DNA of 13,938 nucleotides from Pseudomonadota bacterium. Lineage in GTDB: Bacteria; Pseudomonadota; Alphaproteobacteria; Rhizobiales; Xanthobacteraceae. The stretch spans positions 1 through 13,938 of the forward strand of contig JAEXHR010000331.1 of NCBI GenBank assembly GCA_023449855.1. The letters run 5' to 3'. Position 1 is the stretch's first letter. Every line of letters begins with the position of its first letter. The position numbers were made by a program, and so were the translations under genes. Below the pieces are notes generated by a model. It searched no databases. It worked only from the letters and a program-made list of their open reading frames with translations, and was not told the origin of the DNA. Shown here piece by piece: positions 8,394-13,938 of the stretch.

Positions 8394-8858
8394 GTGAGGA
8401 TCGGACGATTCGACGCCATCTTCGTCGGGACAGGCATACTGATATGCGTCGCGCTCGCTGTCGTGGGAGTGTGGGTGGTGTCCGGCGTACCGCAAGCACC
8501 GCCCAATGATCCTCCCGCAGCGAAGCGTATGCACATCACGATCCGGCCGGGCGAAACGCAGCGTGTAGCAGTCTATGTGGCGGGCGAGGGGACCGTACGG
8601 TTCGTGAGCGACAGTCGCGGGGCAAAGGTCCGCTATCGCCTTCGCCTGGAAGATGGGCACCAGGGCTCCATTCTTGCCGATACGATTGCTTCAGGCGCTC
8701 AGCAGGGGGAGTTACGCCCCCAGCATGGCAGCTTGTACGAATGGTCTTGGAACAACCTATCGCCCAACCCGGTGCATGTAGGCTTCTTTGCCGAGGGCAA
8801 CTTCGACATCCTGAACCGAACAGGCGCGCGCCAGCCTGCATCCGCGCTCATCCCCTGA
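8394..8858 (+). CDS. Membrane-anchored periplasmic protein, resembles metal-locus 'transmembrane anchor' proteins
   Basis: The protein has 154 residues, with one N-terminal transmembrane helix (about 9-31, rich in Val, Ala, Ile and Gly) and a periplasmic beta-rich domain. The domain starts at a Pro-rich hinge and runs ITIRPGETQRVAVYVAGEG ... GELRPQHGSLYEWSWNN ... VHVGFFAEG. This layout (Gly-Glu-rich strand, a G-x-L-x-x-x-H-G-x-x-x-W-x-W-x-N turn, then a final Val-rich strand) resembles the poorly characterised transmembrane anchor proteins often found beside Zn/Cd/Co efflux genes; the match is from memory. The start must be the GTG at 8394 or later, because an in-frame TGA (the ATPase stop) lies at 8361. 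The ribosome site is weak. The gene starts 30 nt after the ATPase stop, so it is probably the last gene of that transcript. No enzymatic motif is visible. Confidence 0.7.
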   Translation: MRIGRFDAIFVGTGILICVALAVVGVWVVSGVPQAPPNDPPAAKRMHITIRPGETQRVAVYVAGEGTVRFVSDSRGAKVRYRLRLEDGHQGSILADTIASGAQQGELRPQHGSLYEWSWNNLSPNPVHVGFFAEGNFDILNRTGARQPASALIP

Positions 8859-8914
8859 ATTTAAGGATTGGGCGCTACGCCTCTCACATCATACATAATG
8901 GAGCACCGCGATGA

Positions 8915-9268
8915 TCGTCGGAGCGCGTCCCCGCCTGCAGCATCAGCCCGGCTGAACAGGTCGAACTGACACGGCAATGGCATGAGCTGGACCGTACCCA
9001 GCCGCTCTGGAACACCGATTTAGAACGTTACATGGCGATGGTCCTGCATGTGATCGAAGTTGCCGGCGTCGACCATGTTTGTTTCGCCGGCGATTGCGAT
9101 GGCGGCGGCGGCTTTGCCGGCTTCAACGATATTTCCCAGCTGCCCCGCGTCACTGCCCGGCTCAGGCAGGCCGGCTATTCGAATGATGATCTCGCCAAGA
9201 TGTGAGGTGGAAATGTGCTTCGCGTTTTGCGCGCTGCGAAACTCGTAGCGGAAAGTAAATATCGGTAG
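8915..9268 (+). pseudogene. Decayed 3' fragment of an M19 (membrane/renal-type) dipeptidase
   Basis: Read in the frame of 9032, this stretch gives ISPAEQVELTRQWHELD, then a helix and HVCFAGDCDGGGGFAGFND, then QLPRVTARLRQAGYSNDDLAKM, a TGA at 9203-9205, and GGNVLRVLRAAKLV ending at TAG 9266-9268. This matches the C-terminal third of peptidase family M19 (Zn dipeptidases): the HVxxGxDxDGGGG strand, the LP-x-VTxxLxxxGYSxxDLxKxW helix and GGNVLRVL. In homologs Trp follows the KI/KM, so the TGA reads as a TGG-to-TGA nonsense change. The N-terminal two thirds, including the first metal ligands, are missing; the upstream neighbour ends at 8858, and an in-frame stop at 8912 precedes the fragment. It is therefore a relic, not a working enzyme. 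It probably marks a deletion or insertion boundary between the efflux cluster and the ferritin-like/Nramp operon. Confidence 0.8.
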
Positions 9269-9402
9269 AGAATTACCCGTGCTAAAATCAAACGGAAGAT
9301 GATTGATCAGCTAGCTGTTCAGAAAAAGGACCATCGAAACCTAAGGATGAAAAAATCGGACGCGGAGAGGCTTTAAAGGGTCGGTAGCGCCCCCAAATAA
9401 TG
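9269..9402. other. Intergenic stretch between the dipeptidase relic and the minus-strand operon end
   Basis: These 134 bases hold no convincing gene. They are visibly richer in A and T than the flanking DNA. A 25-codon frame from ATG 9299 has no recognisable product and no clear ribosome site. It lies where a plus-strand relic and a minus-strand operon converge, so it may contain termination signals. Confidence 0.5.
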
Positions 9403-9427
9403 TCAGGTCGTTACCGGGGCGCTGCCG
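9382..9427. repeat. Stop-codon-spanning hairpin at the end of the minus-strand operon
   Basis: The arms are 9382-9393 (CGGTAGCGCCCC) and 9416-9427 (GGGGCGCTGCCG), pairing over 12 bp with one G-U and a 22-nt loop. One arm lies in the last codons of the 70-residue membrane protein gene and the other beyond its stop. In the minus-strand transcript the stem is followed by ACCCUUUAAAG, which is not a clean U-run. It may act as a terminator or 3'-end stabiliser for this operon; a chance fold in GC-rich DNA is possible. Confidence 0.4.
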
Positions 9428-9615
9428 CGCTTTGTCTCAGCTTCCATGCGCATCGCCATGTGATAGGCAAACTCATAGATCAATGTCGCAAGCGTCACGG
9501 CCATTGCGAACGGCAAAGTCGCATTGTCGAATATGATCGCGTTCAGAACCAGACCGGCGGCCGTCGCAATAAAGGTCACGCGCAGTAATCGGGACCTCAT
9601 GGGCATCTTCATCAT
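9403..9615 (-). CDS. Small two-helix membrane protein downstream of the Nramp gene
   Basis: I do not recognise this 70-residue protein. It has a basic Met/Arg-rich N-terminus, two predicted transmembrane helices (about 9-28 and 34-55) separated by a short FDNAT turn, and a charged cytosolic-type tail. The second helix ends with the aromatic/His motif YEFAYHMAM, whose Glu, His and Met side chains could in principle touch a metal. The ATG at 9615 is chosen because the minus strand has AGAGGA about 7 nt upstream; longer starts would overlap the Nramp gene. It begins 14 nt after the Nramp stop, so it is almost certainly the last gene of that operon. A role as accessory or small regulator of the importer is an inference from position only. 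Confidence 0.72.
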   Translation of the reverse strand: MMKMPMRSRLLRVTFIATAAGLVLNAIIFDNATLPFAMAVTLATLIYEFAYHMAMRMEAETKRGSAPVTT

Positions 9616-9629
9616 TTTGCATCCTCTCT

Positions 9630-10976
9630 TCAAAAACAAAAGTCGAACAGAAGCTTCATGTTGAGGCCGATTATCAACGCCGAGATCGCCCATGCCGCTA
9701 GCTTGAGCCAAAGCGGATTGATGAACGTGCCCATCAGTTTGGGATCGCTTGTGAACTTGACTAAAGGCACCACTGCAAAGGGGAGTTGCAGGCTGAGCAC
9801 GACCTGGCTCAAGACTAGCAATCGGGTCGTACCCTGGGAGCCATAAAACGTCGCGACGATCACGGCCGGAACGATCGCGAGCATTCGGGTGATCAGCCGC
9901 CGCGCCCAGGCAGGGACGCGCAGGTTGACGAAGCCTTCCATTACAATCTGTCCGGCAAGTGTGGCAGTAACTGTCGAACTCTGCCCAGACGCCAAAAGCG
10001 CGACCGCAAACAAAGTGCTTGCAATGCCAGCCCCCAGGACGGGCGCGAGCAAGCGATGGGCGTCCTGGATCTCAGCCACGCCGGTCATGCCAGCCACATG
10101 AAAAGTAGAGGCGGCCAGAATAAGGATCGCGCCATTGACGAACATCGCCAGCATCAGCGCGATCGTGCTGTCGATGGTCGCGAAGGTTACAGCTTCACGC
10201 TTGCCTGCTTCGCTTGTGTCAAAGCTGCGGGTCTGGACGATGGCGGAGTGGAGATAGAGATTATGCGGCATCACGGTCGCGCCGATGATGCCGATCGCGA
10301 TATACAGCATGGCCGGGTTGGTGACGATGCTGGCGCTGGGCACGAGGCCTGCGCCAATTGCGGCTATATCGGGTCGGGAAAGCAGCAACTCGACCGCGAA
10401 GCAGCCTGCAATGACGATCAGGAGCGCGATGATGAATGCTTCGAGCTGGCGAAAGCCGCGTTGCTGCAGGAACAGGATCAGCAACACGTCGGCGGCCGTC
10501 AGGCACACGCCCATGACCAGCGGAATGCCGAACAAGAGCTGTAATGCGATGGCCGTCCCCACCACTTCTGCCAGATCGCAGGCAATGATCGCCACTTCGC
10601 ACAACACCCACAAAGCAGCGCGGACCGGCGGGCCATATTCGGCGTGACAGGCTTGGGCCAGATCCATCCCGGTGACGATGCCCAGCTTCGCCGCTAGCGA
10701 TTGCAGCACCATCGCCATGATGCTCGACAGGAGGATGACCGACAGCAGCGTGTAGCCGAAGGCAGATCCGCCAGCGAGGTCGGTCGCCCAGTTGCCCGGG
10801 TCCATATAGCCGACGGCGACGATATAGCCCGGACCTGCAAAGGCGCCGATTTTCTTCCAGACGCTGCCGCCAGCCCGCGGCACCGCGACCGTCCGATAGG
10901 AGCCGGGCAGGCTGGGCCTGACATCCGGCATATCCGTGAACGGTAACGCAATGTCGGCGGGTGGCGGCGGCGTCAT
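9630..10976 (-). CDS. mntH: Nramp/MntH-type divalent metal (Mn/Fe) importer
   Basis: This 448-residue inner-membrane, proton-coupled importer of Mn2+ (and usually Fe2+) belongs to the Nramp family. The helix-1 metal motif DPGN is at D59-N62 and the helix-6 motif MPHN at M236-N239, the pair that supplies the Asp, Asn and Met ligands of Nramp metal sites. Other family landmarks are CDLAEVVGTAIAL in helix 4, the QRGFRQLEAFI loop, and the SSTVTATLAGQIVMEGF segment near helices 8-9. Length and motifs indicate a complete, active protein. The N-terminus is about 40 residues, Pro-rich and longer than in E. coli MntH. The ATG at 10976 is preceded on its strand by a GGGGAAG ribosome site. It lies 39 nt after the ferritin-like lipoprotein gene, with no hairpin between, so the genes are likely co-transcribed. 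No Fur, MntR or manganese-riboswitch motif was recognised. Confidence 0.94.
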   Translation of the reverse strand: MTPPPPADIALPFTDMPDVRPSLPGSYRTVAVPRAGGSVWKKIGAFAGPGYIVAVGYMDPGNWATDLAGGSAFGYTLLSVILLSSIMAMVLQSLAAKLGIVTGMDLAQACHAEYGPPVRAALWVLCEVAIIACDLAEVVGTAIALQLLFGIPLVMGVCLTAADVLLILFLQQRGFRQLEAFIIALLIVIAGCFAVELLLSRPDIAAIGAGLVPSASIVTNPAMLYIAIGIIGATVMPHNLYLHSAIVQTRSFDTSEAGKREAVTFATIDSTIALMLAMFVNGAILILAASTFHVAGMTGVAEIQDAHRLLAPVLGAGIASTLFAVALLASGQSSTVTATLAGQIVMEGFVNLRVPAWARRLITRMLAIVPAVIVATFYGSQGTTRLLVLSQVVLSLQLPFAVVPLVKFTSDPKLMGTFINPLWLKLAAWAISALIIGLNMKLLFDFCF

Positions 10977-11015
10977 CGATCTTCCCCTTTTCTTTTTTGA
11001 ACGAAGGACGGTTCC

Positions 11016-12005
11016 TTATTGAGCGGTGCTCATGTTGAGAGTCCCGTTGAGGCCGTTGGGGAAAAAGCCACCCTTCTGCGCGGCCAGCTTCGTCAGATAG
11101 ACGATGTTGAGCACCTCACCCGTCGAGCGGCTGTAGGCGATGGCATCGGCGTCGGTGGGCACGATGTTCGATGCGCCGCCCGTCGGGCTGATGCCCTGAT
11201 CCTTGTCTGCCGAGCCATCCAGACTATCGCGGGCGTCCGATATCTTGTCGGCCGATGTCCGCAGCGAAGGTGTATCCACGCCCTTGCCATAAAGCACCGT
11301 TCTGACCAGGCCGGCATGATAGGCTTCCGCCGCCAGGATACCGGCGGCAGCCTCCAGGAAGGTCTTGTTGGAGATGAGCGGCGATGCCCCCTTATAGGCC
11401 GTGACGCCGACATCCTCGAAGATGAAGGCTCCGAGCAGGAAATTCTCGTCGCTCGCATAGGGATCGAAGCTTTGCCCGGCGGAAATCAGGCCTGCCGCCT
11501 GTGCTGCAGCGGAGAAGGCGCCGGTCGCGCTGGCGCTGATGTCGATCGCCGGCTGGGCGACCGCTGTCGAGCCGATGGCCGAGCGCAGAAACTCGACATG
11601 GGCGCGTTCGTCGGCCGCGATTTCCCGCGCATAGCGGGCGATCAACGGATCGACGAACGCGACCTGCCGCCCACCGGTAACCGCGCCTGGTGTGCCCGCG
11701 CCGCCCAATATGTTGCTGGGCAGGCCCGATCCAAAAGCCGCAAAATAATAGAATTGCGCCTCGAGATATTCGAGGTTGAGGGCAAAGTTGAGCACATCTC
11801 CGTCCGACACGGTCGGTGTTGGCGTGGGGGTCGGCGTTGGCGTGGGAGTTGGCGTGGTCGTGGCATGGTCGTCGTCACAGGCGGACAACATGCTGGAGCC
11901 GGCCGCCAGGACGGCCGCCGATCCCGCCATGCGCAGGAAGTTGCGCCGTTGATCGCGGCGCTGCGCGCGCGCGGCAAAGGCTTCGAGCATCAGATCGTCT
12001 TTCAT
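11016..12005 (-). CDS. Tat-exported ferritin-like lipoprotein with a Thr-Pro tether
   Basis: This 329-residue exported protein has a ferritin-like four-helix domain (Ferritin_2-like, related to desiccation-associated proteins). The N-terminus has a twin-arginine motif R20-R21-N22-F23-L24-R25, a hydrophobic run and a lipobox L40-S41-A42-C43, so it is probably Tat-exported and lipid-anchored. A (Thr-Pro)7 tether (about 51-64) leads to the bundle. Candidate di-metal ligands occur in the usual order: E79/E82 in helix 1, E133-x-x-H136 in helix 2, E197 in helix 3 and E227-x-x-H230 in helix 4. The C-terminal 90 residues contain GGxSNIVPxDxxxxAYSRxTGEVLNIVYL and end in FFPNGLNG. The ATG at 12005 has a GGAG site upstream. 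It is a close paralog of the next gene upstream, only 24 nt away, indicating tandem duplication. Whether it stores, oxidises or uses Mn/Fe is unknown. Confidence 0.88.
   Translation of the reverse strand: MKDDLMLEAFAARAQRRDQRRNFLRMAGSAAVLAAGSSMLSACDDDHATTTPTPTPTPTPTPTPTVSDGDVLNFALNLEYLEAQFYYFAAFGSGLPSNILGGAGTPGAVTGGRQVAFVDPLIARYAREIAADERAHVEFLRSAIGSTAVAQPAIDISASATGAFSAAAQAAGLISAGQSFDPYASDENFLLGAFIFEDVGVTAYKGASPLISNKTFLEAAAGILAAEAYHAGLVRTVLYGKGVDTPSLRTSADKISDARDSLDGSADKDQGISPTGGASNIVPTDADAIAYSRSTGEVLNIVYLTKLAAQKGGFFPNGLNGTLNMSTAQ
11814..11855 (-). repeat. Short tandem repeat encoding (Thr-Pro)7
   Basis: Seven Thr-Pro codon pairs lie between the lipobox and the ferritin-like domain of the lipoprotein, seen on the plus strand as repeated GGCGTGGGGGT/GGCGTT-type units. 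A six-base periodic tract like this can change length by slippage in multiples of six without breaking the frame, which would alter tether length between strains. The sequence shows the repeat; variation is inference. Confidence 0.75.
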
Positions 12006-12029
12006 GGGATGTCTCCGTCGGAAAGGGGC

Positions 12030-12977
12030 TCAGTTCGCCGCGCTCATGTTGATGCTGCCGTTGACGCCGTTGGGGAAAAAGCCGCCCCGGGCCGTCGCCA
12101 TGTTGGTGAGATAGGCAATGTTGAGGACCTGCCCGGTGGTCCGGCTGTAGGCGAGGCCGTTGGAATCGAGCGGCACGATGTTTGACGCGTCTCCAATATT
12201 AGCAATGCCCTGGTCCAGATCGCTGGAGCCATCCAAGCTGTCGCGGGCCTTCGATATCGCCTCGGTCGCGTCGATCAGCGCAGGCGTGGCGATGCCCTTG
12301 CGATAGAGCGAGGTTCGCACAAGTCCTGCATGATAGGCCTCGACCGCCAGGATGCCGGCGGCGGCTTCCAGATAGGTCTTGCTGGTGATCAGCGGGGCCG
12401 CGCCCTTGTAGGCTGTGACGCCGACATCCTCGAAGATGAAGGCGCCGAGCAGGAAATTCTCGTCGCTGGAATAGGGATCGAAGCTTGCGCCACCGCTGAT
12501 CAGGCCTGCGGCGCGCGCGGCTGAGGAGAAGGCGCCATTGGGATCCGTGCCGACATCGATCGCAGGCTGGGCAACGACTGCCGTGCCCAGATTCTTGCGG
12601 AGGAAATCGACATGCGCGATTTCATCCTGTGCGATTTCCTTGGCATATTGCGCGACAACCGGGTCGGTGAAATTGACCTTCCGGCCGCCCGTTGCCGTCC
12701 CGGCATTGCCGCTGCCGCTCGTATATTTTGTGTCGATCGGGGTGCCGAACACCGCGTAGGAATAGAAATTCGCCTCCAGATATTCGAGGTTCAGGGCGAA
12801 GTTCAGTATGTCGCCATCCGACGGCGCGCTCTGTGCCATGGCCGACTGGCTGCTTGCCGCAAATCCGGCACTGCCAAATGCTGCCATTGCCCCCAGAGTC
12901 CGGAAGAAGTCGCGCCTCTCTTCGCGTCGGCTCGCCCGCCGTTCCAATGCCTCGATTGCCAGAATATCATCGGTCAT
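12030..12977 (-). CDS. Tat-exported soluble ferritin-like protein
   Basis: This 315-residue ferritin-like protein is paralogous to the adjacent lipoprotein. A twin-arginine motif R21-R22-D23-F24-F25-R26 and a cleavage site after A46-M47-A48 predict Tat export, folded, to the periplasm without a lipid anchor. The bundle starts DGDILNFALNLEYLEANFY. Candidate metal ligands are E65/E68, E119-x-x-H122, E183 and E213-x-x-H216, the same order as in the paralog. The ATG at 12977 is chosen for its GGAGGA ribosome site and proper Tat signal; a longer frame to 13130 has no such features. It is the first gene of the minus-strand operon and lies divergent from the Crp/Fnr gene. Tat export suggests that a metal centre is loaded in the cytoplasm, as known for other Tat substrates, but no metal is proven. 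Confidence 0.88.
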   Translation of the reverse strand: MTDDILAIEALERRASRREERRDFFRTLGAMAAFGSAGFAASSQSAMAQSAPSDGDILNFALNLEYLEANFYSYAVFGTPIDTKYTSGSGNAGTATGGRKVNFTDPVVAQYAKEIAQDEIAHVDFLRKNLGTAVVAQPAIDVGTDPNGAFSSAARAAGLISGGASFDPYSSDENFLLGAFIFEDVGVTAYKGAAPLITSKTYLEAAAGILAVEAYHAGLVRTSLYRKGIATPALIDATEAISKARDSLDGSSDLDQGIANIGDASNIVPLDSNGLAYSRTTGQVLNIAYLTNMATARGGFFPNGVNGSINMSAAN

Positions 12978-13144
12978 CCCTTGATCCTCCGCTGCCTGAT
13001 GGTCGTGAAGCGCAGAGCGCGCGTCATTGGCGGGCAAAGCTGGTTGCGGATCGCGCAGTTCCTTTTTGGGGCCGAGAAAAATTATCTGCGTACGGCGGCG
13101 TACGAGGATGCATCCAGGGCAATGATGCAACCGTATCTGCGGGT
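12978..13144. promoter_or_regulatory. Divergent promoter/operator region between the ferritin-like operon and the regulator
   Basis: This 167-base gap separates two divergent starts. It contains CGTACG-gcgg-CGTACG (13089-13104), the perfect 8-bp palindrome GATGCATC (13107-13114), and the octamer TATCTGCG twice (13083-13090 and 13134-13141). On the minus strand GGAAC (13062-13058), 18 bases, then CTTT (13039-13036) loosely resembles the alphaproteobacterial EcfG general-stress promoter (GGAAC ... CGTT), with a mismatch in the second element. The clustering fits an autoregulated control region, but no transcription start can be read from it. Confidence 0.5.
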
Positions 13145-13855
13145 TTGATCATCGCAGATTGCGAGGCGCACTTGGTCGCAGGCATTCAAAAAGAGAACGC
13201 GAACATCTTTTTGCGATCCTTGTCGGCGCCGGACTATGCCAGCATCAGGCCGTATTTCTCGCGCGCGACATTTCCCGCGCGATCCCTAATCCTGACAGCG
13301 CGATCACGGATAGAATATCTCGACTTTCCCGAGCATGGCCTCCTGACGCTGAACGCAGAGGCAAACAGGAAAATAGCCTGTTTGACCGCCCTTGTCGGGC
13401 GGGAGGGTTTTGTCGGCTGGTCCGCTCTGATGGACCATGGTGCGTCGCCTTATGACGTTCGGGCCGGTGGGCAAGGCGTGACGCTCCTGCGGCTGTCGAT
13501 TGCGCCAATCGCTGCACGCGTCGAGGAACGCAGCACATTACGGACCAGCATCCTGCGGTTCGTCCATATGGTGATGCTGCAAATGCACGCGACCATTTTG
13601 TCGAGTAAGACCGATCCGATAGAAAGGCGGCTCGCGCGCCTGATCCTGATGCATCATGACCGTGCCAGTGGCGATGATCTCTTCATGACCCACCAGGACA
13701 TGGCCGACATGCTCGTTGTCCGCCGTGCCAGCGTTACGGATGCCCTCCATATCATGGAGGGGCACCGACTGATTGCCAGCATTCGCAGCCATATCATTAT
13801 GCGTGATCGCCCTGGCCTGTGCCAGATCGCCGGCCAGGCTTACACGCCGCCTTAG
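13145..13855 (+). CDS. Crp/Fnr-family transcriptional regulator
   Basis: The gene encodes about 236 residues: an N-terminal cyclic-nucleotide-binding-like beta-roll (about 20-130), a long dimer helix (about 135-160) and a C-terminal winged helix-turn-helix (about 176-230). The recognition region reads QDMADMLVVRRASVTDAL, typical of this family, and VGREGFVGWSALM matches the beta-roll core of the alphaproteobacterial Crp/Fnr subgroup. The phosphate-binding Arg/Glu pattern of true CRP is not evident, and only three cysteines are seen, so an FNR-type iron-sulfur sensor is unlikely. No ATG fits. TTG 13145 gives the usual family length; TTG 13172, with GAGG 5 nt upstream, is an alternative giving 227 residues. 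The gene is divergent from the ferritin-like/Nramp operon, suggesting that it controls that operon and possibly itself. The effector is unknown. Confidence 0.83.
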   Translation: MIIADCEAHLVAGIQKENANIFLRSLSAPDYASIRPYFSRATFPARSLILTARSRIEYLDFPEHGLLTLNAEANRKIACLTALVGREGFVGWSALMDHGASPYDVRAGGQGVTLLRLSIAPIAARVEERSTLRTSILRFVHMVMLQMHATILSSKTDPIERRLARLILMHHDRASGDDLFMTHQDMADMLVVRRASVTDALHIMEGHRLIASIRSHIIMRDRPGLCQIAGQAYTPP

Positions 13856-13938
13856 GCGCGCCATGTTAGCAAGGATGGACTGAGCTTTGGTCCAAAGTGA
13901 AGGCCCCCGCGCAGGCAACATACGCGGGCTTATGGCAA
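13856..13938 (+). other. Right-edge sequence after the regulator, weak terminator-like hairpin
   Basis: No gene is seen in the last 83 bases. A short hairpin, CCCGCG (13906-13911) and CGCGGG (13923-13928) with an 11-nt loop, is followed by CTTATGG, and may contribute to termination of the regulator gene. A palindrome CTTTGG-T-CCAAAG (13885-13897) is also present. Confidence 0.35.

Noticed and set aside
9299..9376. 25-codon frame MIDQLAVQKKD... in the intergenic stretch
   Set aside because: Too short, no clear ribosome site and no recognisable similarity.
9616..9711. Longer start for the 70-residue membrane protein
   Set aside because: It would overlap the end of mntH by about 80 bases; ATG 9615 has AGAGGA at good spacing.
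11019..12185. 388-codon plus-strand open frame opposite the ferritin-like genes
   Set aside because: Antisense shadow with Arg/Gly/Asp-rich sequence; the minus strand has complete Tat signals and ferritin-like motifs.
12978..13130. Longer start for the soluble ferritin-like protein
   Set aside because: The extra 51 residues precede the Tat signal and would mask it; ATG 12977 has a strong GGAGGA ribosome site.
12692..13144. Upstream extension of the Crp/Fnr frame
   Set aside because: It would run antisense through the ferritin-like gene and add about 150 low-complexity Arg/Ser/Pro residues not found in this family.
13885..13897. CTTTGG-T-CCAAAG palindrome as an operator
   Set aside because: Short, with no gene visible beyond it in the window, and easily due to chance; noted only as part of the right-edge region.
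1..13938. tRNA, rRNA, CRISPR array, insertion sequence or transposase
   Set aside because: No repeat-spacer pattern, tRNA-like cloverleaf, rRNA sequence or transposase motif was recognised on either strand.

Overview
The window is GC-rich with dense, short-spaced genes and NTG/ATG starts. Protein style (Tat-exported ferritin-like proteins, the Crp/Fnr subtype, Czc proteins with this signature) suggests an alphaproteobacterium, most likely a sphingomonad (Sphingomonas, Sphingobium or Novosphingobium). That assignment rests on protein resemblance from memory, not on a search. The theme of the region is divalent metal handling.

Positions 1-5047 (+) hold a heavy-metal RND efflux operon: the 3' part of czcC (outer-membrane channel), complete czcB (lipoprotein adaptor) and complete czcA (proton-driven pump). 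A strong hairpin terminator follows at 5053-5077.

Positions 5110-8858 (+) hold accessory metal genes: a probably truncated SRPBCC-type protein, a second hairpin, a small MliC-like lipoprotein, a P1B-4-type metal ATPase with two HMA-like domains that lack CxxC plus a His-rich linker, and a membrane-anchored periplasmic protein starting at GTG. Together these would form a two-step export route: the ATPase moves metal from cytoplasm to periplasm, and CzcCBA moves it from the periplasm out of the cell.

Positions 8859-9402 contain no intact gene. They hold the decayed 3' third of an M19 membrane dipeptidase, in which a Trp codon appears to have become TGA, followed by about 130 bases of AT-richer DNA.

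Positions 9403-12977 (-) are a second, oppositely oriented operon. In transcription order it encodes a soluble Tat-exported ferritin-like protein, a paralogous ferritin-like Tat lipoprotein on a (Thr-Pro)7 tether, an Nramp/MntH-type Mn/Fe importer, and a 70-residue two-helix membrane protein. Tight gaps (24, 39 and 14 nt) support co-transcription. This pairing of exported di-metal carboxylate proteins with an Mn/Fe importer is the most interesting system here.

A Crp/Fnr-type regulator with no FNR cysteine cluster is divergent from this operon (13145-13855, +). The 167-base divergent region carries clustered palindromes and a possible EcfG-like stress promoter, so the regulator may control the ferritin-like/Nramp operon and itself.
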